Shown here: positions 12,462-29,773 of the stretch, piece by piece
Numbering within the stretch: the first letter of the stretch is position 1
Layout: every line of letters starts with the position of its first letter
NCBI GenBank assembly: GCA_003344405.1
Contig: NOWV01000044.1
Span: forward strand, 186,001-250,000
Origin: Trichoplax sp. H2
Lineage: Eukaryota > Placozoa > Uniplacotomia > Trichoplacea
Direction of reading: 5' to 3'
Length of the DNA stretch: 64,000 nt
Made by a program: the position numbers and the translations under genes
The notes under the pieces: model-generated
Databases searched by the model: none
What the model was told of the DNA's origin: nothing
What the model saw: the letters and a program-made list of their open reading frames with translations, nothing else

Positions 12462-15262
12462 TCAGTTGGCAAAAAATCCACATTTGTCATTGTTGCTGCG
12501 CTCTTCTCGTTTCAATGTCTGCAGTAATTCCTGATTGAGAGGGACAGCTGCTTGTCTAGCAGTCTGGAAGTAAATCAATATTACGTTCTCATTATTTATG
12601 GCGTTTTATTAGTCAGTCATTGCTGTAGGTAACAATGGCTATGTGAAGATTGCAAACACTGCTATATCGAAATCATAATTATTACGAATATTAGATATAC
12701 TTATTAGTTAAGCAATTACTGATGGGCTACCTCAATCATTTCAAAAATGGTTGACGGATCTAAACTACCAGTACCACTCTTTTGCAGAGAACAAATGTTA
12801 TTGCGATCATTTACTGCTATGAGCAAACGGCCTGATGAACAGCATTCTTCTTCCTGAGTTGCATCCACAACATAACGATGCCCAATCTAGTACAATGTAT
12901 TAGTTAACAAATTCGATTACGAACCTTACCGATTTCAATAGAACTTCTTTAAACGATAAGATAACTTAACTAGGTACTGTATTCAAATTCCATTACCACC
13001 TATAGCCAGTATAATTTTTTATAGTATCAAACCTTATTGCAACTGACAATAACTGGAACTTTATCTATTGATAACTTTTTTTCGTCGTTTGGGTCATCAG
13101 ATATTTCTAACTCAAGTACTCCTTCCTCATCGTTAACTGAAACCCCAGGAATTCTGTAAATAATTTAGGAAAAACATTTATATCAAAATATCTACCATAA
13201 ACAGTTTCCAATAGATCGAATAAATATAATTACTTACCGAGTGTTGTATAAAGCAGCTTTAACCGCGATAGAAATACAATCAAGTAAGTTACCGCAGCAC
13301 TCCAGAACCTAGGAATTCAAAATTATTATATGAGATCATATATCGCAACAAGCTCGTAAATACGAGAAGAATAGCAATATCTACATGCGAATATTAACTC
13401 ATCTTAATTCACAGCCGATTAAAAATTAATTTATTATTTTTATTTTACCACAGCGTCAATGTAGAGAACCCAAACTTGTTCTCCAGCTATAATTGTCAAT
13501 GACTTTAGGTCTAATACATTTTCAGAATCGTAAATTCTTTCCAGGGATTTTGTTAATTGTGTTGTGAAATCTCCAATATGTCCATCGATTTCCGTGGTAT
13601 TGTATGATGAACTAGAATGATAAAGATTTGTTTCTGAGTAGAATGAAACTTTTCTCCACAGAATCAATATATCATCTACTGCTATCACATCTATAACATG
13701 ATGCACTGGTGAGTTTAAAAGTAGCTGCTTAAGGTATCGTAGCAATAAGTTTCGATACTGTTAATACAGGATTTCTTGTTGTTATAATAGCAGTTTTTCT
13801 CACCAATCTACGTAGAATTCAAGGTGTCCTGTATTAGATCTTTCCTGTTTCGGTTGACCAATCTCAGCTTTAATTCCAACTAATACATCGGTACCGTACT
13901 TTAAAAGAATGAAAGAAGAAAAGGAAAGTGAATCAGATTTTAGAAGTTAGTTATAGCATGGTAAGTACAGCACTGTTAGTATAGTTCCTTTTACTGTAGT
14001 TTTGATGGGTAGATAAATAATTCATTAGAATAGAATCCCTTGTTCAAGGTAACACCTAGCTAGCCTCAACATAGGAACCGTGTAGAAGTCGACTGGATAT
14101 GGCAAGTTGGCAACCGCAAGCAGACAGCAATCTTAACTCATTGTCACACTCTGATGCACAGTAATCTTTCTATTGTAAACACTACAGCATCTTTCCAATT
14201 TGCAAACCGTAGACTCTCAGTCCTTTTAAGTAGGTTACTATAGTGTTAGTAATAATTCACTAATTGCAATCGTTTCATTACTTGGTCTGAAAGTTAATCC
14301 ATATTGAACAGTATTTACTGTAACCAACATGGAATAAACTAGTTGTAGCCTTCTAGGTATTTCTTACTGAAAGTGTGTAGCAGTTACTGAGACATGGAGT
14401 AGTCTTCAACTACGAAATGCTGTCATGGAATAAACATGCATCATGAATAGCTAATAAAGTTAGCCAAAATAGATAAAACTTCGTGCATCCATTGTCAGTA
14501 CTAGGGCAAAGAGACATAGATAGCTTAGGATAGACAGGCAATGACTAATACACATATTTAATTTAATTTTTATCATCAGCCTTTGTGAATCCTACATCGT
14601 CCGTAATAGCTGAATTTACAGTCTTGACGTAACAAGGAGATCCATCGGTGCTTTACGTCGGATTATCTTTCAATCCAAGCTCCATCTTGTGGAATTGGAT
14701 TGAATTTATGACTGCCTATTGTAGACAATGTTATACACCTTTACAAGGGATCTAGTATAGGGTAAATCAGGTTATTTTCAAGCACTACATTGCCTTCCAT
14801 CGCAATGTCATGATGCAGAAGTAGGTCTCCGTTCAACCGATGGACGTCGATGCAGTACTACTACGCATATAAGCAGGTAATCAGGTAAAATAGCGGCATA
14901 AAAGAGAGTATCCACTTTATCTAGTCGTTACATAGGACAATTTACTTTGACTACAAGTAAACATCGTTACTCTATACAGTATAATTAATGGTCAACGTTT
15001 CAACGATACCATGAAAGAAAGCTATGTTGGCAAGAAAGATGACCACAAGTGCACAGCGAGCAGAAAATGAATGCATACTTCTGCTGCGATTCGCAGCACT
15101 TACTTGACGTAAACGAGCAGAACCATTGGTATTGGAGACAATTCCTGTCTCTATTTGAAATCGTCTAAAGTCAATACATCTTCTGCCATCAGCTCGGCAG
15201 TCTTGTGTTACTCCATCAACGATAAATTGCTTTCGACCCTCCGATAGGGTAGAGGAAGACAT
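12462..15262 (-). CDS. EXOSC7: Exosome complex component RRP42 (EXOSC7), 7 exons
   Basis: Non-catalytic RNase PH-fold subunit of the six-member ring of the RNA exosome, which channels RNA to the 3'-5' nucleases in nucleus and cytoplasm. Exons, minus strand: 15262-15104, 13898-13804, 13611-13449, 13308-13238, 13153-13033, 12886-12731, 12563-12462. All junctions are GT-AG and all phases agree, giving 288 residues against about 291 in human. Recognisable stretches are LSEGRKQFIVDGV and RADGRRCIDFR (exon 1), GTDVLVGIKAEIGQPK (exon 2), the VLECCGNLLDCISIAVKAAL block (exon 4), ISDDPND (exon 5), and GHRYVVDAT...EEE with GSLDPSTIFEMIE (exon 6). The start at 15262 matches the family N-terminus, with TLSE a few residues in. 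A possible AATAAA poly(A) signal lies at 12446-12441, about 16 nt past the stop. The gene appears intact; EXOSC8 and EXOSC9 fit less well. Confidence 0.95.
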
Positions 15263-15655
15263 GATTGCAATGATTTCGTGCTGGTGGACAGAGAGTCTGC
15301 TGCTGGTGTTGCTATGCTTACCATAGTAGTCTACAGTATGCTGGCGTGTATCTAGGCAGAGTAGTGTAGTCACGAGTCATGAGCCAATACTCTGCAGCAT
15401 ACTCGTACTATGCGATATAGTGTAATACAACTTTATTATACTCTTATCACTTTCAGCGCTCACATACTTCCTAAGGCTTTAGTATGGATGCTTTGGACTG
15501 TTCAGAACGCTGTTTTCAGCCGCTAGGCACCAACCGGGGACTACTGTACTCTTGCATCAAATTGAACTGGTAAAACGGTCCATAACGAGTATTTACCTAT
15601 ACAACTCCTATAACAAAATGATCAATTTGAGTAGCAACCCTGTAGAACGATCATG

Positions 15656-16512
15656 GCGGCCTTATTGAATTTAAAGCCGATGAGAAATCATCCATTTCAA
15701 TGAGGATTTGTGATTTTAATGGCCAATTTAAATCTATGGAAGATTTCGGCCAGTTGTAAGCCGAAGAGAAATGATCAATTTCAATGAGGATTTGTGATTT
15801 TAATGGCCAATTTAAATCTATGGAAGATTTCGGCCAGTTGTAAGCCGAAGAGAAATGATCAATTTCAATGAGGATTTGTGATTTTAATGGCCGATTAAAT
15901 CTATGGGAGATTTCGGCCAGCTGTAAGCCGATGAGAAATCATCCATTTCAATGAGGATTCGGGATTTTAGTGGCCAATTTAAATCTATGGAAGATTTCGG
16001 CCAGTTGTAAGCCGATGAGAAATGATCAATTTCAATGAGGATTTGTGATTTTAATGGCCAATTTTAATCTATGGGAGATTTCGGCCAGCTGTAAGCCGAT
16101 GAGAAATCATCCATTTCAATGAGGATTTGTGATTAAATGGCCAATTTGATTCTATAGAAGATTTCGGCCAGTTGTAAGCCGAAGAGAAATCATCCATTTC
16201 AATGAGAATTTGTGATTTAATGGCCAATTTTAATCTATGGAAGATTTCGGCCAGTTGTAAGCCGAAGAGAAATGATCAATTTCAATGAGGATTTGTGATT
16301 TTAATGGCCAATTTAATTCTATGGAAGATTTCGGCCAGTTGTAAGCCGATGAGAAATCATCCATTTCAATGAGGATTCGGGATTTTAGTGGACAATTTAA
16401 TTCTATGGAAGATTTCGGCCAGTCGTAAGCCGATGAGAAATGATCAATTTCAATGAGGATTTGTGATTTAATGGCCAATTTAATTCTATAGAAGATTTCG
16501 GCCAGTTGTACT
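15656..16512. repeat. 84-bp minisatellite, about ten units
   Basis: About ten head-to-tail units of 83-84 bp, for example boundaries near 15751, 15835 and 15918. Each unit is roughly gccgatgagaaat.atc..., tttcaatgagga, tttgtgattttaatggcc, aattta.atctatgg and agatttcggccagttgtaa. Units are 90% or more alike by eye and alternate between small variants (gatgag/gaagag, catccat/gatcaat, gtgatttt/gggatttt). Because 84 is divisible by three, the minus strand is open for 82 codons at 16230-16478 with a 28-residue period. Copies of 83 bp break the frame, so coding use is unlikely. It sits about 400 bp upstream of the EXOSC7 start. Confidence 0.92.
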
Positions 16513-18042
16513 GTTACAAATATCTGTCAATTCCGTGTTCTACGTATGATTAAGATGTTTCTACGCTTAAGCATTGTATCCTTGCTGTCAGCCACGTCAT
16601 TGCCGTAGAGGCGAAGAGACTGCATACAATGGCAATTTTATAGTAATTGAATTTTACCTTGCAAGACAACATATTCAAAATGCCATCTAGAATTAATATG
16701 TTGGCAATCGATATCAGCTTGAGACGAAGTTACTAGTATTTCACATCAGCACGTATTTAGATGCAGTATTTATTGTGCTGTAGAACCAGCCAAATACAGT
16801 ACATAGTTTTGTCACCAACGCAACAGACTGAAGGTGGGAAATCGATGTTTCTGTATTTCCAAAACCAACATTGGTGCAAACTGATCCTGCAAAACCTTCG
16901 ACAGGTGTAGCTACGATGGTAGTTGCATGATTCAGTCATTTCATAAGAATGAATGATCATCAGTCTAAAGTCCTCATGAATTATTACACTCACCAACAAT
17001 TAAAGTAGGCAAGGGTATCTCTACGGATTTAGGTTAACAAAACTCACCCGTGAGGACGGATGCTAATCTAATTTTTTTTGCAAAACTGAAGATGGATAGG
17101 GTGGCTGGTACTTCGGTAGCAATAGGAAGATTCATAAAATGTTCATTTCGAGGCCTCCCGATCCATCTATACTGTCATGATTGAAGTAAAATATCTCCCT
17201 TTGAAAATTGATCGATAGACAACACTGATATTAATAGCAACATCGAATCAATTTCATCGCCTAACGGTTAAACTTTTTAACAGTATCTAAAATCGTGGAG
17301 GCTTTTTACAGGAGGATACTACCAGTAAAGCGGTATAACGAATGGGCAAAGAGATTGGCTGGTGTAGTCAATACATAGTAATTCTAATTGTTCATATTGA
17401 AATCAATTAAAGATACTTTACTGGCAACTGCGGTAGTTAATTTGAACGATAACTATATTTTTTACGCAGCAACGATTACCATTTAAGGTCTCGTTGATTC
17501 CAATGAATTTGGAAAATAGGTCGAAATTTGTTCAGTATACCAACCGTTCCTATAAGGTATAGATTCATTCCTTGAATGGCTTGTTACGAAACTAATTGGC
17601 TTATAACGAAACTAATGATTCATCCAGAGAAGGTGTTACTAGGTAACTAGGGTAATAAAAACTAGAAGTGTCAAATTGCTAAGGGCATTTATGGGTAAAC
17701 AGCAGGGGGGTACTGTAGTTTAAATTATTTTTAGGCAGTATACAGTACTGTACAGTGTAGTACAATAATTTATCTCGTGCCGGCAACATATTAAGGAAGA
17801 ATATTTTGCTGACGTAGCTATTTTTATTGTGGCTAAGATAAAACCACCATGACTTTTTCGTACAATCTTTCTCTTACATGTAAATAGAAATCATATTTGA
17901 GTATCATCGTGAAAGCATCCATTACAAGTGTAATTAATTTTATAATTTGCTCGAATAGCTAAGCTAGCTGATATGAAGACAAGTTAAACAGAAATCGACG
18001 GATATTCTACAGTCTTGGACTTCTACACGTTGTGAACTTGTG
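16513..18042. other. Intergenic between minisatellite and RING ligase gene
   Basis: No gene recognised. It contains the presumed 5' flank of the plus-strand RING gene. Short open frames show no known motifs. A six-G run at about 17705 is unusual in this composition. Confidence 0.45.
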
Positions 18043-20595
18043 ATGGCTTCTAATATATGTAGTGATGACATATGCTCAATTTGTCTGTGCCCATTTGACG
18101 ATCCAGTTATGATTGATACCTGTTATCATTGGTAGGAAAATTATCATAGATATCGACATATTATTATATTGTACTGACATAAACTAATGAGGAATGGTTG
18201 AAGTAATCATAAACGGACATTGAATTTGATTTGCCATTTAGGAAGTAGCGGATTTATCATTAACATACATATTGTTACAATCTCGAGCATCCATTTTAAT
18301 GGGCTCTTAGGTTATACTTTATCGAACGGATCTGCTGTAAATAACCGTAGTAGACGTTTTACTTCTGAGCTTAGTCATTGGAACAAAGTTTAAAGACAAA
18401 ACACACTTTGACGAGTTCATTAGCAATAATTTTAGAACTAATCAAATAACTCCACTCTTTTCATAGTAATTGTAATTATAAGTACGGCAACTGATGCATT
18501 CGTTGGCAAGGCTCTCCTTATTTTCATGTAGTAAGTTATACAATCAATAGTTTGCGCAATATTACGTACATGGGTACTATTTTACCCGTAGCATTATCAT
18601 TCATGTGGTACCGATTTGTACGCCCTCGATAAAAGGAACTTTAAAATGAGCCCTAAGCGAAGATCATTACAGTAGTAGAATTCGTAACAAAAACAAGATT
18701 ATACTATGCTAACGTACTGGTGGATTTAACGTATAAACTAATTCATGAATTATCAACTAATTATGAGTTCATTTGATCTGATCCAGTTTTTGTAGTAGCT
18801 GTATTAAAACCGCAGTACAGAATCAATCTAATACGTGTCCATTATGCCGTGGACCTTGCGATATATCTCGATTGCGGCCTATCGAAATCACTAAGGTTGG
18901 ATTCAATTTATGACTCATTAATGGCAAATTAGCACAAACAAGATTTGCATACTATATGCTTTAAATGTTAGACAGATTCGGTATATTCATTTTCACGGTA
19001 TTTCTAGTACAGCACTCATCGGCTTTAAATACAGTAGAACCATATAAAAACAGTTCTTGTTCGCCTAATATACGCTAGCATACAGTAATATCTTTCGTTG
19101 GTAACTTCATCTTATTCTCGCTCATCTCTCGTTTTATCTATTGTATATCGAAACCAATATTATAATTAAAAACTTAATTGAACCTTGAATTAATTCTTTT
19201 GGCGTGTTTGGGTTGAACTTGCTGCATTGGTAGATTGGCGCGTAAGTATTCATTTTTTGGGCTATAAAATTGGATGATGACATAGCCTAAATGTAGTAAA
19301 AAAATGAACTCTTTTACAGTATTAGAGCATATCTAATGATGTAGATATATTTAAAGCTAGCAAATACACTGTATCTTCAAAGAACAAGACCCAATATAAA
19401 ACATTGTCGAAGGAATAACCTAATTTATCATTTAATATTCGAATTGTGGCTAATTTGCAGAATTATAACATGTAGTGATATACGAGTATATGATCTTACA
19501 AGCTATATACGTACAGTCCATGCTAACTTTACCATGTAATATACATACTTTGAAGATAAGCATACGTAAGTAGGTAAAGTTCGGTAAGAATGTTAGATAT
19601 AATATTGCCAAGGCATGATATACAGGCTTAATTTAGATATACTTCAAAATTGAGACTAGTTAATTTAGAAGCGTCAGTGCATACGGTTATGATCCGAAGT
19701 CTCCTTTTGGGATCTGATACTCGATCTTCTAGTAATCTAATTATCATTAACTCTTTTGCTCATTTACACCAGCGCAAACCTAGATTTAAACATCCTCATC
19801 TACTATACTGATGATGGTCTATTCTTTTCTATTCATTGTATTAATACAAATGATTAATTCATAATAATTTCTTAGTGAAAATTTTTATAACTCGTCGTGT
19901 TAGTTCAGTATTTTTAAATCATAAAATTACAGCCAAGAGAATAAATCACAATAAAAAATTCGATAGCCTACCTAAACAACATATAAGTCATATCCTTTTT
20001 CATCATTATGTTTTTGTGACTTTGATACCGCAATTTGACATGTTAGCACTATTTAAGGCTAGAAGTTGTATACCGTACTGTAAATTGATAATGTCAATAG
20101 ATTTATATTTACTAAGGTAAAATTTTATTAATATTGTAAATTTTTCATATATTGCCAGCGGATCTCACTTTAGCTGCCCTATCTGTCAAAATGGCAGTTT
20201 TAGCAGGGAAGAACTGCTAGATCATGTAAATACAAGACATGCAAATAGTACGGGACTGCAACTGATCTGTCCAATCTGTATTGCAATGCCATGGGGTGAT
20301 CCTAACCAAAAAAGTGAAGATATTCTACGCCATCTAAATCTTAGACATCGATTTGATTACAATATGTTTATCGTAAGTCACCCAAGTGAAGACCTTCGCA
20401 GTATTAATAGACAGATGTCAATTGCATAAGATTTCTCTATGCTTTACAGTTTCAATGTGTTCTATCTACTAGATTTGTAACAAAATTGCATAAAGTAATG
20501 CACTGATTGTAATCTTATTTAAATTTTAGATGACCGATGTAGACGAAGATGACTGTTTAAATCGGATTCTAGAGCTGTCACTGATTGACAAATAG
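18043..20595 (+). CDS. RING/C2H2 zinc-finger E3 ubiquitin ligase, RNF114/RNF166-like
   Basis: E3 ligase of the RNF114/125/138/166 family (RING, C2HC finger, C2H2 fingers, C-terminal ubiquitin-interacting motif). Exons seen: 18043-18131, 18787-18895, 20159-20372, 20530-20595. Exons 1-2 give a C3HC4 RING: Cys11, Cys14, Cys27, His29, Cys32, Cys35, Cys47, Cys50. The third exon seen has the paired zinc-finger block SCPICQ...H...H, then CPICIAMPWGDPN and HLNLRHRFDYN, diagnostic of this subfamily. The last exon encodes an acidic UIM-like end (DVDEDDCLNRILELSLIDK) before TAG. Phase shows a gap: exon 2 ends in phase 0 but 20159 needs two carried bases, so an internal exon, presumably the C2HC finger, lies unseen in 18896-20158. 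The donor after exon 2 (GTTGGA) is weak, which could also mean the exon 2 end is misplaced. A possible AATAAA is at 20802. Confidence 0.82.
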
Positions 20596-22645
20596 CTACT
20601 TAATTACAATCTATCGATACGAATATCTATTTTCAATCCATTAAGTACCAAGTACATGTCTGAACTTTATCCACGTTATAAGTATTTACGAAGCAAATCA
20701 AAAATAGTTATGAAATGTCGCTATATTCGTATTTTCGTGAGTTCAATCTATTATCTATATTATGATTAACCTGAGGTGCTAACGCAACAATTTGTATTGC
20801 AAATAAAATGAAGTTACAAATGCCACTTTACCTTTAAATTCTTGGTAGATTTGTAGAGTCTGCAAGAGTTATGTATAAACTAGCGTATGTATTAGCTCAT
20901 TCCAAAATTATAGCATTACTTAATAAATATTTACCGCATCTTGATAAGGTATCGAGCGATATATGTATATATAAAAAATGATGCTTGAATTCACGGAGAA
21001 CAAATTATAAAATGTATCAATGCCTAAAGTAAAAATAAATAACCTGACAAGTTTGATGTGTAATTTTTCCTAAGGTTATACTTTACTTTGAACGTGGATT
21101 TTGTTGTTGTTGTAGGGATACAGTAATCGACAACTACTGTAGTTCTTTATAGATTGATTGCTTAGTTAGCATTGGTACTTTTAGCTAGTTTCTACAGCAC
21201 GAGAGTGCAACATGAAATTAAATAGACCATACAATTATCATAGTTTTCAAGGTTACGCTCACTACGTTCAATTCAGCACATTATAACTTATTTGCGTATG
21301 TTATTTTGTTTGATGCAGTTTCTAAGCATCAGCCGCAACATGTATACCATGAGCTCATTTTATTTGTGTCAATAATGATTGTTATCACCAAAGCCACTTA
21401 TACGTATCTTATCTAGCTTACTAAGAGTGCGCTATTCATTTATATGGATAACCTATTTGGACACTAGACTACATCATGCCATGCAGTCCTATAATTTATG
21501 CGATAAGTCTAGCTTTAATAACAGGCAAGAATTAATATGGTAGGATAGCAGTCTTCCCATTAATAACTGCACAACCAAGAATCACTAAAAATTTCGAAGC
21601 TAAAAAGAATAACACTTAATGATCTGAAGTATCAACCTTCTTCTGTACAACTTAGTATGATAGCCAGACAGCAGATAAATGTAATCGCACAGCGTTGTTC
21701 AGAATCAGGCTTCTACAAACTGCAATCTAGCATAAATTAATAAAATACGACGTAATGAAAACAAGATGATTTTCTGTCTTTATCATAGCAGCAATGACCA
21801 CCTATTGCTATCCTGAGACAGGCTAAAATAAACAAATTTTTCTACATGATAATTGTAAACAGAGGACAATTAGTTATTTTTGTACTTTCAATACGGTCCT
21901 TACGAGGATAAGGCAATAATATACAACACGTATACATAAATTTGTTGAATATACAGCAAGAACGTGCCTTTAAATCATTTGACAGAAAGTTGTCACTGTT
22001 GAAGTATCAGCTGTAGCAAATGAACCTGCTGACGAGAGTAAATATATTAACTTAATTTACGGTTCACCTTACAGCATTATATAATGAACAATGTCATAAA
22101 ATAATGAATTAATTGCATGTCGCCGGCACTGAAAAGATCAAGCATCATACAGCTATAACGGTATAATAAAAATATTTTGGTACAAAATAAACACAAATCA
22201 GTTAGTTAATGCTTTCTAGTATGGCAACGACGGCTAATGTTCCTAATTATCACCTTTTTACTAAACTCATATGTAGATTTCACGATAAATACATTTGATG
22301 AGATGTCATATATAATTAATAAATGTTTCGGTATATGGCTTTAGTAGTATAAATATTTAGTAACTTTACAAAGTAACTCTATCATACAAGATAAACAAGA
22401 AACAGCCATGGCCAAAAATATCCCCAACTCGTCATGATTCAATCGTACAGAAACGGCATTTTTAATCATTCATATCATATCAATTTGCGTTAAATCGTTC
22501 AGCTGGTATGCAAATCAAAGAATCATCATTGCAGCTAATAATAATCATTGGTTGCGTCACCGATAAACATCAATTACTTCTACAACATCTATCAATTACC
22601 TCAGCTCATTAGTTATATCGCAAAGAAGTAAAATTTAATTTACAA
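20596..22645. other. Intergenic between convergent genes
   Basis: The 3' flanks of the RING ligase gene (plus) and TENT4 (minus). No open frame with recognisable content and no long repeat seen. Confidence 0.5.
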
Positions 22646-27043
<4,398 letters not shown>

Positions 27044-28075
27044 TTACACCTCCAAATGATGACTTGATTGGATTCTATCAAGGTCCTTGCCCCTTCTCCC
27101 TCTGCTTGCTCCAATGATCGGTTGCTTGCGATCAACCTAATGGACGATACTGTCACTACTCTTGATCACTTTCTGGTCTCCTTTCCTCAGTAAAGCCTTA
27201 CTTCAATCTGTTATAATTACTTTCAAGAATGATTTGCCCCACAAAATAGAGTCGAATGATCGGGATTTAAACGTAGAGAAGTGGTTAGAAAGCAATCAAT
27301 ACACCAAGCATGGAAGAATTACTAGACAGCGGCTTGAAATAAAGCAACGATATCGCGATCATTTGCACCATGGAGTGGAATAATAATTAAAAATGAACCG
27401 GACAGTATAGCACTAGACTAAATGACTGCTCAACTACTGGCTAGTGGTCATACTGTACTGCTACCTTACGATAGAGTAATAGTCCACAGCGTATAGTATA
27501 CTGAAGACACAGGTTATTTACCCCCTTGCAAACATGTTATTCTTACAAACTCGACCGTGTCGATGGCAATAGCTTTGCCTTCAACACTCTCGAAGTTGGC
27601 CTACTGTGATATACTAGCTCTAATGAGTAGATGAATGCATTTCCTGATCGCTATTTTACTCCCTAGTTGGCTAAGGTTATTTACCTTTTGACCAACAAAC
27701 ATGTTGCCAACTCGATTATGTCTAGTATTTTTTTCCATCAGGAAGATCGTAGCGTACTTTTAGCATCAGCTATGGTGGCATACTGTCCACCAGCCTCTGT
27801 ACACTACTGTATACTCCTTAAAATGATAGGAGTCGATTATTTCTCTCGACTCGTCGCTTTTAGTATATCGGCGGCCATAACCCTACAAGAATCAGCAATC
27901 AATCGGCAATAAAAAAAGGATATGGTCAACAAGACTCTTATGACCCAGGGAGCAGTGGAATGTCCATAGTGGCCCATTATTTTCTCCACGCGGCTTAGTA
28001 CTCGAGTCACAACCATCTCGGTATCACTGGTATGGTGGGGGGGAGGGGGGCATACATGCCGATTGGCCGTGCCCG
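27044..28075. other. Intergenic upstream of TENT4
   Basis: Contains the TENT4 5' flank. Two small plus-strand frames (27162-27383, 73 codons; 27667-27912, 81 codons) have no recognised motif and no splice or repeat support. A G-rich tract (seven G, A, six G) lies at 28037-28050. Confidence 0.4.
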
Positions 28076-28390
28076 CTATGACGTCACAACCACCATCAAC
28101 AGCACGCTACTGTAGTGCTCAATCATGAGACCAGGATAGGTCATACCATGGAGATCTTCCAGACTGATCAATCCTGGCCTAGGATGGTAGGACAGGGGCT
28201 TGAGGTATCCAATGCCCGCTGTATTTGAAATATCAATACAACAGTATGGAGAGAAATATTGGGTACCACCACCATGGTGGGTAAGAGTGGGTACGGTAAT
28301 GCCATGGAGACCTTGAAGGTTGATCATCCATATTTGCTGGTTGAGCTGAAGAATATTAAAATGTGAAAATGGATTCGTTTTGTAAGTCAA
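28076..28390 (-). other. Open frame with an internal 52-residue duplication, uncertain
   Basis: A 104-codon minus-strand frame in a patch that is visibly GC-richer than its surroundings. It contains two related segments 52 codons (156 bp) apart and in frame: INLQGLHGITVPTLT and ISLEDLHGMTYPGLM. The matching DNA is the ccatggaga.ctt block at 28146 and 28302. A perfect 12-bp palindrome, ccaccatggtgg, sits at 28269-28280. No family is recognised. It could be a short tandem repeat that happens to be open or a remnant of a transferred element. I do not claim it is a gene. Confidence 0.3.
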
Positions 28391-29660
28391 GTATAGAGCG
28401 ATTGGATAGGACTGAATAGGAATAAACTAGTTAGCATTAATCTCACCATTTGCAAGTCATCCAATGGATTGGATGACCTAAAGATTCCAATCGCAGTGAT
28501 TGAAATCTTTCATCATGTTTGCAATAGTACAGAGATGATAGATGCTTGAGGAACGTATGCAGTTGTGTTAGGCTTACCAACGAGCCAAGAAAAGCGTCAA
28601 AACGTAACAGAAAGGATCAAGTTGTAGCATACGATATTCAAAAAAAACACCGATAAATTAATTTTAGAATGCATTGCTAGTTTATTTTCTGAAGACCAGG
28701 TATACATGAGTCCATCTGCTTACAGTATCTAGCAAAGATCGATCTGACTTTTACAGCCAACTGACCGCCCAATCAGTTGAAATCGATTCTCATCTTGTCT
28801 ACAACTTAATAATGGTACACTTGTTATATGCTGTTGCCTATAGGTTAGGTGACTACACATAGTAAATATTGGCGTTATTGAAAATGCTACCAATATCAAA
28901 CTTACCTTGACCAAGGCAAACTTCCTAGAAAACGCTAGCAATATATAGAGATAGAACCAATAACAACCAATCTTCTGTAAATGGGTTGGATACCAAATGG
29001 ACACTTTCAGTAATAGATTAATGAGTTGGTGGGCTATATTTCATGTAGCAGAGATCAAGACGAATAACTTTCAGTCTCACATTTGAAGGGGACAGTCCAA
29101 AGCATTAGTTTAACTTTAGGTTTAATTTTCTTCTTGTTTATGTCTTCATTGTAGAATACGACTTGTAATCTAAATTGGCATTCTTGAAACTCTTATCAAT
29201 AGCAAAATTACCTGTAATGTATTGATACACGACTACTTGATTGCTTCCTAAGGACAAAATTATTGTAATTAGCTGAAATCATGACGTATCGTAAGCCAGA
29301 TAAACTGCTTTCATAAACACTGCAGTGTTAAGAGATGCAAATTATAATCAATCTCGTGTAGTTAAATGGTAGAGTTCAGTAATGTAATGGATCAATCAGA
29401 CAGTCAACTATTGCTTACTTCAAATAACAGCAGTTGACATGAAAAAGCCTTAGTTAAAGTTTCAATTTCGTCTTGTCTTTGCTCCCATAACACAACACTT
29501 GCTAAACACTATCAATAACTCTACTAGATATAAATTGCTAATCTTAAAACCTTGTACTGCAAATAAACTAGCAATGTTAGGAAATAGCAAACAACATCTA
29601 AATCCCATCTAGTTGGATTGTAAAGAATCAGTAATGTAATTGATCAATCATATAGAAAAC
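28391..29660. repeat. Diverged dispersed repeat, three copies
   Basis: A segment ending agtaatgtaat.gatcaatca recurs near 29373 and 29631 (258 bp apart), with a weaker relative ending cagtaatagattaatgag at 29009. Upstream matches include aaac.ctagcaat.ta, followed further on by aac.acatct. and tt.gattg.a. The copies have many differences. No coding potential seen. The first part, 28391-28700, shows nothing distinct. Confidence 0.5.
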
Positions 29661-29773
29661 CAGAAATGCCTTAAATGATAATTTTTTTCATCTCGTCATA
29701 AATTAGCATTTCAATCGTATCTGAACGGTTTACCATTTATCAATTGACCTAAAATCCTGTGTAAGACAAAATA

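Noticed and set aside
16230-16478. 28-residue repeat protein on the minus strand
   Set aside because: Open only across about three units of an 84-bp minisatellite; units of 83 bp break the frame.
19875-20120. 81-codon frame considered as the missing zinc-finger exon of the RING ligase
   Set aside because: It has a Cx3C pair and a good donor, but no following His/Cys, and would leave an intron of only about 43 bp.
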